A stretch of 64,000 nucleotides of DNA from Ifrita kowaldi (GCA_013398055.1 VZRS01004527.1:1-64000), one strand, 5' to 3'. Shown: positions 39,091 through 51,274, counted from the first letter of the stretch. The notes: generated from the letters alone by a model not told the origin. Numbers and translations are program-made.

Positions 39091-40709
39091 CATAAAAGTC
39101 AAGATATTAATTCTAGGTTTTTACCTTATTAACCAATCATTTATTAATAAAATAAGGTTTTTTGCAAAAATATTTTAAGATGTCAAGCTATTTCACAAGT
39201 TGAATCACAAGTTGAGTGGCTTTATCAATACAGAGACTTTGCTCTAATAAAATGGACATAACTGTAGCTAAGAAAATGGAAAGTGTGACTAATTTTTCTA
39301 TGCTAAATAACTTAATTGCCTGGAAAAGAGCTTAGATTTTGGACTCTTGTTGCACATGTGTAGTAATACAAAAGCACTTGAAAGTTATGCAGTTCTTGAA
39401 ACTTAGCAAGTGACACCTTCTCTGCAAAAACAAGTGCAATATTGGTTGTACTTCATAGCAGAAGCTGGCAACATGGCAAAGGAGCAAGAAGACTGGAAAA
39501 CTGGTAAAATGAAAAACAAAATACTTCTTGAAGTCTTATTCGGCAGTAAAAGCTGCATCGTCCCCTGCAGTCCCCATGATTCAGGATATTTCAGCCAATA
39601 GGATAAAAGATTTTTTGTAAGAACACTAGCTAGGACTGTTCCCCAAGCAACTGCTGCTAGTGTCACAGGGTTGGGTCTACTTTACAGTGCAAAGACCACT
39701 CTCTAAGCCCACAGTGTTGCTGCCTCGCCTTTTCTGCAGTCATGTTCCTTTCTCCATTTACTTCTCCAGACAGGGACTTGGAAGAGACCTAGGGAACCTT
39801 ACAGTAAATCAAGAATGCAGAGCTAATAATGATAAAAGGGTAATGGGTAATGGCCCATCCCACATGGTGATTTAGCATTTGCTGAAGTAAAAAGGTCTCA
39901 TCTCCTCTTCCAGATAAAGTCAGTTATTAAATACATACTGGCAGACAAAACATGCCTCCATTTTCGTTTATATACAAAACAGTCACACCATTCCTCCCCC
40001 CACCAAAAAGTCACAAACCAAACCCAAGCAGATCTCTTAAACTACTGCTGCAAGTCAAATATTAAGTAGAGAGTGGAGCAAAAATGAGTTCTATTTGAGA
40101 GACTATCACTGCATAATAACATCTTCATGGATGTACTATAAAAGTCTTCCTCAGAGCAAAACTACTAGCATAAAAAGCAAATAAACCTTGTGCAAACTAG
40201 CATAAAAAGCAAATAAACCTTGTGCAAATTAACTGTAGTATAATGAGATGGCAAATTAATATAGTAAAAATGTAAGTTTAAATGTAATTTGGTACAGATA
40301 CACAGATCTGTGCAGCAAAAATTTTTCAGAGGTTCAAAACTGTGTTTCTGTTTTTCTGGAAGTTGCAGTCCAGCAGAATATATGTCTTGCTCCAAAAATA
40401 GAGAACTTGCTGACAATCTGAACTGTCATTCCACTGCCTGATGAGGTGGAAAACCTGACATCTGTGCCAGTTTCATCTGAGGAATAAGTCACTGTAATCC
40501 TCAGTCCTGTATCCAAGCCTATATATTCCTGATTTGTGCATTAAGCAAACACTACAGATGAGTGTTTCAGCTTGGGGCCAGTGTTTTTTCAGTTAGAAAA
40601 AAAACTACATCTATGAAGCTATGTGATATTATCTCAAAAAGAAGTGTGGTTTACTTGCTTTTTTGTTACCAATAGACCCGATATTCAAGACATTTCCAAT
40701 AAAATAGCA
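39091..40709. other. Non-coding stretch, no recognised gene
   Basis: AT-rich DNA without a recognised gene or element, apart from the 32-bp tandem duplication at 40164-40227. Confidence 0.6.
40164..40227. repeat. 32-bp exact tandem duplication
   Basis: Unit 40164-40195 is repeated exactly at 40196-40227. The unit begins ACTAGCATAAAAAGC and contains AATAAACC. Perfect identity implies a recent slippage or duplication event. Confidence 0.95.
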
Positions 40710-42036
40710 AACAACAGCTTCCTGACACAGGTGATTGAGGAGCCAAGAAAAAAGATGCTCAGCTGGACCAGATACTTACAAACCAGAACGAACTAGTTGG
40801 GAATATGAGGATTGGCGGCACCCTTGACTGCAGTGACCATGAAATGGCAGAGGTCAGTATTCTGAGGGAGAGTAGCAGAGCAAATCACAATTGGACTTCT
40901 GCAGGGCAGAATGTAATCCCTGTAGAGAACTGCATAGAAAAATCCCATGGGAGACAGCCCTGGAGAGAGGAGGACTCCAGGAGAGCTACTGGGCTCCAAG
41001 CTCAAGAATGGTTCATGCCAACAAGCAGAACCAGAGAGGGCAGGAGACTGTGTGGTTGAGCAAGGAGCTCCTAACTTGGCATAGCCATAAAAAGGAGGTG
41101 TACAGGAGGTGTAAGGAGGGGCAGGTGGCCCAGGAGAACTATAGAAATTCTGTCTGACAGTGGAAGGATAGGAAAAAGCCAAAGCTCAACTAGAAATGAA
41201 TATGGCAACACATATGAGCACCAAAATGGAAGGTTTTCACAAGGGCATCAGCAGCAAAACAAAGACCAGAGAAAATGTAGCCCCACTGTGGGCAGGGAGC
41301 ATTGGTGAAAAAGATGTGGAGAATGCTGGGGTTCTCAAAGTCCTACTCCTTTCTTTTCTCTATACCCTCAGTATTCCGGGCTTCTAAGACCAGTGGTAAA
41401 GTCCAAAATCATGTATGATCACCTTCAGTGGACATCAAGCAGGTTAGAAGTGATTTTAAAAGAGGGGATTTGTCCATGATGTGGTAGAGCAAGTCATCCT
41501 AGAATTTTCAGACAAGAAGGTGACTGGGAATACTCGGAATAGGAGGGGAAATCAAGTCTGATTATGGATGGGAAATCAAGTCTGATCAACCTGATGGCTT
41601 TCTACAAAGGAGTGACTTTCTTGATGATCGTGGAAAGAGAAGGGGATAGTATTCTTTTGCACTTCAGCAAGATGTCCAGTTGTCCACCTCCTAACATCCA
41701 TGTTAAGACTGGTGTGGTGGGTAGACAATAAAGGTAATGGTGCTAAATTCCTCTTGGTCACATCCCTTGAAGGAACAAGAGGAAATTGACAAAAATTAAA
41801 ATACATGAAACTTCACTGAAACATGAGAAAAACCTTTGGGGTTTTTTCCATGAGTGTTGTCAAACACTGGAACAGGTTGCCCAGAGAGGTTGTGGAGTCT
41901 CCACCCTTGGGTATATTCCAATGTTACTTGACACATCTCTCAGTAAGCTGCCATGGCCGACCTGTTTTGAGCAGGGGGTTGGACAGGGCAGTCTTCACCG
42001 ATATTTCCCAACCTCAACAGTTTTGTGTTTCTTTAA
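40710..42036 (+). mobile_element. CR1 LINE, internally deleted, with 3' end
   Basis: Landmarks in order: 'FLTQVIEEP' near 40712-40745 (end of endonuclease domain); 'CSDHEMAEV' near 40827-40857; 'LDFCRAECN' from 40891; 'KELLTWHSHKKE' near 41060-41100; 'KTRENVAPL' near 41260-41290; remains of the 'EQLIL' and 'KSSLINLMAF' region at 41480-41610; then a jump to the C-terminus with 'MRKTFGVF', 'KHWNRLPREVVESP' near 41850-41905; and a 3' UTR ending CCCAACCTCAACAG TTTTGTG near 42036. Most of the reverse transcriptase between 41640 and 41740 is deleted. A TGA stop at 41156-41158 interrupts the frame after 'NYRNSV'. Bases 40891-41169 are perfectly identical to the inverted block 44913-45191. Confidence 0.9.
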
Positions 42037-44289
42037 TTGAGATAACATGATTATAAACTTGCAATAACATCTAAACTCAGTGAAGGTTATTCTTTCAGAC
42101 CTTGCTTCAAGCAATAAAATGTAAGTAGTACCTACTTTCCCAGAAGCTTTCTCTTTGTCTCAGAGAAAGGGGACCATGGCAACATTTTAAGAAATCTACA
42201 GGAGGACAGTCAGTTGGGACAGAGATCCCAAATTCAGAGGCTTCTACTGTTCCAGTTTCCAATGACTTTTTGACTAAAACCTTCCAAACATGCATTTGAG
42301 TACTTAATGAAAAGCCATGTAAGCAGCTGCTACTAATCACAGTGAATAGTAAAAAATGGAAGTCTTGCAGTATCAAGGCTCTGCAATATTACTTGAGCCT
42401 GTAATACAGCTACTTGTCTCCTTGCAAGCTGGAAATTATTTCTGACCTGGCAAGGATAGCCTGTATTCCACAGATGAAAACTGTCATAAGTACAAAGAAG
42501 TGCTGTGCTCTGACATGTTTCCTGGGTTTTTTTTTTTTTCAAGTGTTGTGGATATAATGTCAACAGAATTTCATATGGGGGTCACTTTCTGGTTATCAAA
42601 AGGTCTTCCATCCTCCTTAATTGTAATATTTAACTTTATTTTTTCTAAACTTTGGTTTAAAAAGGCCTATCTGATTTCTCTTTGCAATCTGTAGCTTAGA
42701 GGACAAATAATACGTTGGTCAAGATTCACATAATCTTCACTTTATTTTGTCTATCAGTCTGCTGTGTGGCCTTGGGCAAGTTATTTCATGATCTGAACTG
42801 TCTTTGTAAAATGGGGACAGCGATACTGGAATCCTTTTAAAAGACCTTTCAGATGTACTCCATGTAAAACCCAGCAAGTAAGAACTGAACATGCTGTGCA
42901 TTAGTGCCAGAGACGCAGCTTCTCTGTACCTGGGAAGATCAAAAACTCTCTGTCTGACGCATTAATCAATTCCAGTAGAGATAAGAACATATTAATGTTA
43001 TTATACAAGGCATTGGCAATGTTTCCTCAGCACACTGTGCAAAGAAAGATTCACCTAACTGAAAAAAGAATAGGACTGGAAAAATTATTAGAAGAGGGAA
43101 CACTAATTACTTCAACTTGCTTAGTATAGTAAAACCTTTGTTTTCGTAGAAAGTTTTGACTTCTCAAGAGACATACACAAGAAAGGAGGAGATCTGAACA
43201 AAAAAATTAGGGAGAAGAAATCAATTAACCAATGTTGGCATGGGAACAAATGGCCAGTGCCCACAGAACTCAATCAGAAATGAAAGCTTTCTCCTTTCCA
43301 GACAATTGAGGTTATGTGTGCTTAGGCTAATAGCATGACGAGATCACAGAGAAGCGCCTGGTTGCTTTATAAACAGTATTGCATGTTGTGGTTACTGGTG
43401 ATGCCTGGTGTAGGTCTCAGTTACAGGAGAATGTGTTATGGATCTGCATCTTCTGTCCCCTTGCTTCTCCTGTTTGCTATTCCTTCTCACTCCCCATATC
43501 CACACCAGTCTCCTGCCTTTACCTGCTGGCAGTAGTGGCACTGACCTGAGGAAAGGTAAATCAGGGTCATCCAAACCCATGCTGTATTTCAAACCATGGT
43601 GTGGTAGTATTTTTTAATAACCTGTTGCAAAAATGATGGCCAAGACAGAATTACTTGAATGAGGTTTGTAGGCACTGAATAATGTCCTGAAATAAATGGT
43701 GAAAGCTTTTAACTGTAACTAAATCCACTGGAAATTTAATTTCTAAATGTGTTGTCAAAAAGGAAAAACTTTTATATGTATGTTTTGTCAGTGCCAAACT
43801 ATTTGCACTAGTCCTTATAAAACAGGCTTGTGTGATGACTAGGATTTACTTTCCAAGTTGATAAAATAAAAAGCAGATGGGATAAATGTAGCTAACACAG
43901 ATGTGGCTGCTATTTCTTCATAATCTGCCTGCCTTTGAGCAAACTGTAACATAGATGGTGAGATGCTGGATCCTGTCCAATAATGAAAAACTCTCCTCAA
44001 AGCTACAGTATGCTTTCAAGCTGAAAGCTAGTCTGTGCTCTGAAAAACCTGCTTTCACAGTCTTGGTTAACTCTGTCATTGCTGGCTTAACAGCAGCTAA
44101 GGCCTAGGACTTCTAGGGAAAGAAGCATGCATTCCCCTCTCCCCTCACCCCAAACAGCTGGGGCATTGGCTATCATGGCAGATGTGTGAGGCAGTGTCTG
44201 AGGAGCTGGCCCATGCAACCCATGTGCTGTGGGACACCTAGAGGTACAAAATTCCATCCCTGCACAAAAATGAAATAGTGGGGAGAAAA
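42037..44289. other. Non-coding stretch, no recognised gene
   Basis: The 2.3 kb between two oppositely oriented CR1 copies. A poly(T) of 13 lies at 42527-42539. Open frames are all below about 90 codons. No element recognised. Confidence 0.6.
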
Positions 44290-44460
44290 TGAGAGGCTGG
44301 AGAGTAAAATTACAGGGAACATCTAGTCCACCCTCCCTCCTCGAAGGAGGGCCAGCTCAAGCAGGCTGCTGAGAGCTGTACCCAGCAGAACTTCGCATTC
44401 CTTCACTGGTGGAGACTCCACAGACAACAACATCAGGCAACTCTCTCAGCACCCCATGTA
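44290..44460 (-). mobile_element. CR1 LINE, 3' end fragment
   Basis: The reverse complement carries the end of ORF2 and 3' UTR of a CR1: GTGGAGTCTCCACCAGTGAAGG-type sequence, a CTCAGCAGCCTGCTTGAGC hairpin region, and GGACTAGATG near the end. It probably forms the 3' terminus of the same minus-strand CR1 whose middle is at 44640-45760, the reverse transcriptase having been deleted and a SINE-like element lying in between. Two independent insertions cannot be excluded. Confidence 0.7.
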
Positions 44461-44487
44461 TCCCATCAGAACCCATGAATTTTGCAG

Positions 44488-44608
44488 TATCACAGAATAT
44501 TCTGAGTTGGAAGGGAGGGACCCACAAGGATCATCAAGTCCGAATCTTATGGGAGCAGCCAATATGGGAACTGACCCCACAGCCTTGGCATTATCACCAC
44601 CATTATTT
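44488..44608 (-). mobile_element. tRNA-Ile-derived SINE with CR1-like 3' end (TguSINE1-like)
   Basis: On the minus strand, 44608-44560 reads GGTGGTGATAATGCCAAGG followed by TGTGGGGTCAGTTCCCATA-type sequence. This follows the 3' half of a tRNA-Ile(AAT) gene: anticodon arm GCTAATAACGCCAAGG, then the T arm GGTTCGATCCC, with several substitutions. It runs into GGACTTGATGATCCTTGTGG and ends AGAATATTCTGTGAT, a CR1-type 3' terminus. A tRNA-Ile head joined to a CR1 tail is the known design of the passerine TguSINE1 family. The first half of the tRNA (A box) is missing or decayed, so this copy is 5'-truncated and cannot be a functional tRNA. A CR1 fragment resembling a tRNA by chance is the main alternative. 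Confidence 0.6.
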
Positions 44609-44639
44609 CTGTAAGTCTAGTTTGTTTTATGTTTCCTAA

Positions 44640-45760
44640 CCTGACTGTCCTCCACCAGGGCCAAGTCTACATTGCCGTGAGCTTTCCCCTTTTTCTCAGG
44701 GACTGGGGAGTCCTGAAGGCTGAGGCAAAGAAAGCACAGAGCAACTTTGCCTTTTCTGTATTCTTTTCAAATCCCTGGTCCATATACTCACAGATCCACA
44801 TTTGACGTAGGATGCCCTTTACTCCTGAGGACCCTTTTTAGAAATCTTTCTTTTTAACCTTCATATCCTCTGCCATATTCAACTCCAGGTGAGTTTTGGC
44901 TTTCCAGAACCCATCCTTCCACTGTCAGACAGAATTTCTATAGTTCTCCTGGGCCACCTGCCCCTCCTTACACCTCCTGTACACCTCCTTTTTATGGCTA
45001 TGCCAAGTTAGGAGCTCCTTGCTCAACCACACAGTCTCCTGCCCTCTCTGGTTCTGCTTGTTGGCATGAACCATTCTTGAGCTTGGAGCCCAGTAGCTCT
45101 CCTGGAGTCCTCCTCTCTCCAGGGCTGTCTCCCATGGGATTTTTCTATGCAGTTCTCTACAGGGATTACATTCTGCCCTGCAGAAGTCCAAGGATGTGAT
45201 TCTGCAATTTGCTCTGCTACTTCCTCTCAGAATCCTGACCTCTGCCATTTCATGGTCACAGCAGTCAAGGCTACCCCAATCTTCGCATCCCTGAACAGTT
45301 CTTCCTTGTTTACGAACATGAGTTTCAGCTGAGCATCCTTTTTCTTGGCTTCTCAATCACTTGTGTCAAGAAGTGATTGAGACGCTTCAGAAACTTTTAG
45401 ACTGCTTGTGGTGTGCTGTGTTGCCCACCAGCAGGCATCAGTGTAGTTCAGTGTCTCAGGACCTCTGAATGTGAGGCTTCTTCCAACTCTTTCAAGATGT
45501 CCCTCAATGTCCCTTGTCCATTTCTTCCTCCTGAGCAGGAGGTCTTTGGGTCTTTGTAGCAGACACTCACTGCAATATCACCCACACTGCTCTGGTCTCT
45601 AATCCATAAGCTCTCAGGTGGCTTTTTGCTTGTGCCCAGGCAGATTTCCACACACAGCCATTGCTCACTTACATGGGCAGGATGCAACACTTTGTAAGGG
45701 CTGAACACTCTGTTTTGATACAACAAAATTACAGATGAGCACAATGTAAGCTATAAAGTC
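44640..45760 (-). mobile_element. CR1 LINE, endonuclease end to start of reverse transcriptase
   Basis: On the minus strand: 'IAVSVCYKDPKTS' and 'ILKELEEASHSEVL' (endonuclease domain) near 45600-45450; 'FLTQVIEKP' near 45370-45340; 'CCDHEMAEVRILRGSSRA' near 45290-45225; 'LDFCRAECN' from 45191; 'KELLTWHSHKKE' near 45020; 'NYRNSV' then TGA near 44924; 'FFASAFRTPQSL' near 44725; and 'EDSQVR' at about 44650, where the element breaks off. Compared with the + copy at 40710 it extends further 5' and preserves the linker better. The block 44913-45191 matches 40891-41169 without a mismatch in inverted orientation, though neighbouring homologous sequence is only roughly 70-80% similar. Confidence 0.9.
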
Positions 45761-48700
45761 TATTCAGTTTAGATCATGCTTTCTCTATAACTGGCAAGAT
45801 CACGTCTGTGTTGTGAACTTTGTGGAGGGCAAAGATTTTGCTTCCTAATACCCAAAGCCTACATGAAATCCTGCTGTACACATAAATGCAAGCTCGTGTC
45901 TATGGTTCTGTGCAAAGAAAATATGCAGTTAGCCTGGATATTTTTTTTACTGTGGCTAGTTAATAACAGAAAACAAATATGAAGTTTAAACAAGGAAATG
46001 AAAAAGACATACTGATATTATCTGTATATTTAATATTTGTTTTCTGTGATTAAAGCAGCCATGCAATTCTGGAAGGGGTCTTCCATTTTAATATCTCCCA
46101 GAGGATATGCGATAAGAGATATCAAGATGACAGATTTAGATTATTTTATGACCTACACAATGAGGACTTTTGAGTGACTGTGAAACTAAACCAGCTTCTA
46201 ATCATGCATCAACACAGCATGAAACACCAAATGAATGAGTTCTGTTTTCAGCAGCACTTTCAGTGCCTGTGTTACTGCACCCTGAAGGCAAATGCAGAAA
46301 ATCTCCAGTTCCTTTGCTTGCTGTATTTGGACTGCCTCTTCTTGTCCCTGCTTTGCATAGACATTTCTAAGCCACACACCAAGACCTTCTCACCTGCAAA
46401 TAGCTGCACCAGGTTTACAACCACACATAAAGTGAATGCTCCTTTCTCACCTGTGACTCACCTTATTGCTTTGCTGAAGGGACAAATGCTTCTTGCAAGA
46501 GTCTTCACTCTCCAGGACTTGCCCTTTTGTTGAGCTAATTCCCAGTCCTTTGAAAGGCCTGAAATAAGAGCATATCTGCCTGGCTTCTTGCCGCAAGCCA
46601 TGTCATCACATGACTTTGCAGCTGGTCAGGTGAGATAGAAGAAGATGTAGAGCTACGAAATGCATGTAATTCATCCCACTGCACTACTTTGTTTCTCTGT
46701 CCATCTGGGATGTGGATTAACAGCCATAGCAATTGAACTGCTTTGGAAAAATCTTCTGCATGGCAGAAGACTTAAAAAAATCATGTCAATTTTTGTGCTT
46801 TTGAAGAATGAGGGGGCACAAAGGAGTTCTCCCTACTATGTCAGCTGCCAGCACTCTCCATCCTAATGCCAGTGATTTTTAGTACATTTTCATGTCCTCT
46901 TTCAGATATGTCTTTGGAGTTAGTGCATCTTGGCAATTAATATGCTGGGTGTGAAGGGGAAATTTCCAGTCTCAGCCCTATTTCTGGGTGTCACTATCTC
47001 ATGTCACTGACTTTGTATGCTTCACTGGGATTACATCTTGTCAGCCCTGGGCTTTCCCTTCTCCCAGTCAGGATGCACTGAAGCTGTGGTACAAGCCAGA
47101 GGCTAGGATCTGGTTTAGTCCTGCCTGCCACCCTGCAACAGCACCAGTGATAGGCTTTCTGTCTAGAAGTATTTAACGTTGTTGTAGATGAGTGTGTCAC
47201 CTGCACTTACTCATGGTCCTGTAGTTCAACAGTAGAAATAACCTGAAGAGAGACCTCCTTTAGTTTATCTCTGATATTTTAAAGCTTAATCCCCAAATTC
47301 TTTTTTTTCCTCTGTAAGTCTCAAAGCACTTGTAGTTCTACACATAAGCTAGTTCAGAATAGAAATGGTGAAATCAAATTCACTAAAGCTTTTTTTTTTT
47401 TCCACAGACGGTTGGTACTATTCAGTCACTGTCAAAGTCAGAGGCACTGTCACCTTTGCACTCACACCCAAGCAAGACTACAGAGATAATCAAAGCACAG
47501 AAAAACTTAGTGGGAGGGATGGATTGCCAGGTCCACCAATTCATTGGTGAAAAGAAATTTTCTGGATAATGGTTGGTATTCAATGCTATTCAGTGGCTTT
47601 AAAAAAAAAAGTATCTTTAAAGAGTTTAAGAGTCTGCTGCAGGCATAATAATCTCTCTACTAACACATCTTTAGGAATAAAAGGAAAGAAGGACAATTTT
47701 GACACCTTTTTTCTTGTAAGGGAGTTGCAGCAAAAGATTAGTGTTTAAAAATACACTCTATCAGCAGCCAACTGACAGTAGCTAGAAGACCAAGTTGTTT
47801 AATTCCGTGCCTTGTAGTCCCTGTGCAGTGCAGTGTATTTCCAGTCACACACACAGGAATCAGCGTTGTTGATTTGCAGGCAGCTCTGGGAGTAATACAT
47901 GGGTTCTGCAACAACCAGCACATCGTCAGCTACAGACTGCTGTCTCTTGCAATGTTGGAGGCCTGCCTCAAGCTCCATCAGTGCTTGGTGAAAGTTGTTC
48001 CAATGAAAGCCTCCAGAACCACTAGCCTGGACCTTTCTTAAATTAAAGTGGTTTTTGGTCTGCTGGGGATGTTAATACAAGAGACAGACAGAGCCAGGAC
48101 TCAAATTAATCCCAGACAAGGTTGGTTTAACATGCCAGAGCAATGAAAGCAAAGAGTTTTCTCTCCCTCTCTCACTGTGATGCCACAAAGCCATGTGATA
48201 CACATAAAATATCATCTGCTGGATCATCTGATGAGTGCAGCCCTCTTTACTCAGAAACAAAGACGGAGAGTTGTTCGTGCAAACACTAATATAATGGTAA
48301 AGCACTATGTGCAGTAAAATAACTGAGGTTTTTGTGTTTCTGCTGGTCTAGGGATGGGGAACGTGGCAGGTGTGTTAATTTTGACCTGGTTTTGCTCACT
48401 GCTACTCACAACACTGATACAGATGGGGTGAGAAAAGGAGTGTGAGAAGGCTGCTCTTCTCTTCATGGAGACAGCTTTTAGTAAACATTTTTCAGCATGG
48501 GTACACCCTTAAAGACTCACAGGGTAGATGAGTAAGGCCAAAATGAAATCTCCTGAAAACTCAGATTAAATTTACTCTTCTTCATGAAGTCAAGTATTTT
48601 CAAAGCATTTCTTCCATACAACTGGTTGCTTCCCACAAGTTTAGGACCCATATTCTTCCATTCATATAAGAGTTAGAACCTCTCCCGAGTTTATGCAAGA

Positions 48701-51014
48701 AGGACACTTCTTTATGGGAGTTTGTTGTGCACTTTGAACCTGCTTCTCCTGTTTCACTCTCCTTTACAGCAGATCCAGCTCTGCAAGTATTGAAGCCATC
48801 ATCAGCTTTGCTGCTAGCTTTGCTTAGAAGCAGGGTTAAGCTCAGTGTCCTGGAAAATCTGAGCTGGGAAGCTCTGTGTGGAGTTGTAACCATGAACAGT
48901 GGGCCTCATTAACTCTTCTGAAAAGCGTGGGTGGTCTGTCCTGGCCCACAGCAGTGTGGAGGTGATGTGGGGCTGCCTGAACATCCCTTGGGTGGGAGAT
49001 GGGACCAGAGCCACGGGCAGGAAGTTGAACACAGTGACAAAACAAAGCCACAGGGAGCAACATGTCAGTAGCAAATCCAAAGCAACTGCGGATGTATGAC
49101 AGAAAGCAAGCTGAAGCAAATGGCAGAGCTGCCCCAGATTTCTGCAGAACAGAGTCCTGGGGCAGGGATTGCTCTTCACTGGGGACTGGTGACCAAGGCA
49201 CTCCTTACAAGTGGAACTGTAGGGAGTCCAGCTGCAGTGGGAGCCTGGCTTCCAGCCTGCAACACGTGGGAAGGGTGTGGACAACGGGGCTCAGTATCAA
49301 TGAGGACTGACATAAATGATTAGAAAAATATTTTTTGCAGAGGCCTGAGGAGTGGTGTTTCCTTAACCACCCCCCAGCCCCTTTATGAAACACTACCCAC
49401 AGCGTTCAGACAGGCGCCTTATTGCAGGAGACTTTTTTTTGCCATAAGCAGCTTCTGGGAACATGCTGACCTCCTCTGACACAGGGGCACTTTCTAGAAC
49501 TTCAGATTTCAGAGCAAGATGCAATTGTCCTTTTACTGAGCTACCAGGCCATTGCATTCAGAAAAAAGTTTTTTCAGGGAAGAATAAATTCAGCATCATT
49601 TGTTGTGTACGTAAAAGTGGTAAATAGCTCACAGAACAGAAGGCACAATGCATCCTGGATGTTTGGGAATTACACAGACATCACGGGGTTTTATTGAACA
49701 CATAGTGATTGGAATATTTCCCTCTAGCCTTTCAAATTATCTTTTTAAGAATTTGACAAGAAGAAGAAAAGCAGATGTGAAGTCCTAAAGATGCGATTTA
49801 GGACATACATTATGATTATTTCATCTGGATGAGCAGTGGTACTTCGTCATTTCTGGTGTTAACAGTGTTTTGGGAGAGTTTGTGTAACAGAACTAGAGAA
49901 AGTTTGTATGAACATAACATATATAATGCAGGTATATTGGCATCAGCAGAACATAAATATATTCAGCTATGATAGGTAATTTAAAATGAGGGAAACATCT
50001 CAGTGTTTGCTAATAAAAGAAGGGAAACTGTGTAGAATTCCTGCCTATGGCTAAAGAAAAATTTCCCGTTTTTTCCTCAATTCTCCAGTGATATGTTCAG
50101 AAGAACCTGCAACAGCTAACAGGAAATGGTAAAAAAAAAAACTAAAGAGAGAAATTAAACCTTCCCAGGGCTCTAGTGGTATGTTTCAATGTTTTTAGTA
50201 TCTTTTCTGCACACATTTGATACTACAAGTTTTCAATACTAATATATGATACATAATGCCTGATTTCAGGCCCAGAGATTTGCTTCACTTCATAGAAGTG
50301 ATCTCTCTCTTTGCCCCTCACTCCCAATAGAAGCCTGGTAAACATTCACTAAAAAAATTTAGAAGTTGCTGTCTGCAGTTTCAGTCACAATATCCTCCTT
50401 TGCTTTCTGCTCCAAATGGAAAGGTGGTGGTGTAGAATACACCTAAAATTGCATCAGGCACTCATTGCGCAGCAGTATTTTGGAGGGAATGCCAGGTCAC
50501 CAGGCATGCCGTGATCTTGCCAGGTATGCCAGGATCTTGCTGGAGATGTCCTGCTACTGCTTGGAGAAGCACTAACCAGAGTTTTCTTCAAACTTGTCTG
50601 ATTGACAGTTTTTGTAAGTATACTGCCCTGTCTTGAAGGTTACTGTACAAAATGTTTATATATACGTAATGTTTGCATACCATTTGGAATTGTGTAGGAT
50701 GAGCGTGCAGGATGAGCTGTCCTGGACACCTACTTCTAGGCAGTTAATACCTTCAACCGTATCCTGTTTGCTGGCATATTTTGCTATCCATGAGGATCAC
50801 ACATAATCACATCCTTCACACTGGATGATGTTTTAAAACTAGAAGAATATGCATGGTGTAATAAACCCACTTTATTCTCCTATTTGCCTGACTGACCTTC
50901 CAGAACAGCTTCTTTCTGAATGTAAAGGATTGCAGTCTGCAAGTCTCAAAAAGTTTCCAGGGAGTCTATAGCCTTCTGTTAACTATCTGCTGCGAGTAAA
51001 AGCTCTTTCCCTAG
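45761..51014. other. Long non-coding stretch, no recognised gene
   Basis: No gene recognised in 5.2 kb. The longest frame (minus, 48814-49284, 156 codons) has no recognisable motif. A strong-looking splice acceptor (a run of T then CCACAG) ends at 47407 but no credible exon follows. A 20-bp tandem duplication lies at 50501-50540. Confidence 0.55.
50501..50540. repeat. 20-bp tandem duplication, two copies
   Basis: Units 50501-50520 and 50521-50540 share 17 of 20 bases (CAGGYATGCC..GATCTTGC). Small slippage duplication. Confidence 0.85.
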
Positions 51015-51260
51015 TCCCACCCTTAAGGAGAAGAGAGTACACAACATTCATAAATGCTCATGGTTGAAAGGGAATGACAAAAGTCAGAGGGTCCACGAAA
51101 GCTTAAAAGGTTTTATTAAAAAATTACACACTTAGCATGGAAACAGGTATGTTACTTTCTGACCTCCTAGCATAAGCACGTGGCAGTGGGTTTAGGATAA
51201 AGGGCTAGGGTGGAAAGGAGGGGAAAAAAGGAGATATCAATTAAAGAGGTGGGGGTGGGG

Positions 51261-51274
51261 GGAGAGAGAGAGAG

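Noticed and set aside
44560..44608. A functional tRNA-Ile gene on the minus strand
   Set aside because: Only the 3' half is recognisable, with substitutions in the T arm and no acceptor-stem partner or A box. It fits a SINE head.
40891..45191. A designed inverted repeat such as the termini of a DNA transposon or a foldback element
   Set aside because: The arms are internal pieces of CR1 ORF2 with CR1 sequence continuing on both sides, and no transposase or target duplication accompanies them.
48814..49284. Open frame of 156 codons on the minus strand
   Set aside because: No family resemblance. A second minus-strand frame of 119 codons overlaps it, as expected by chance.
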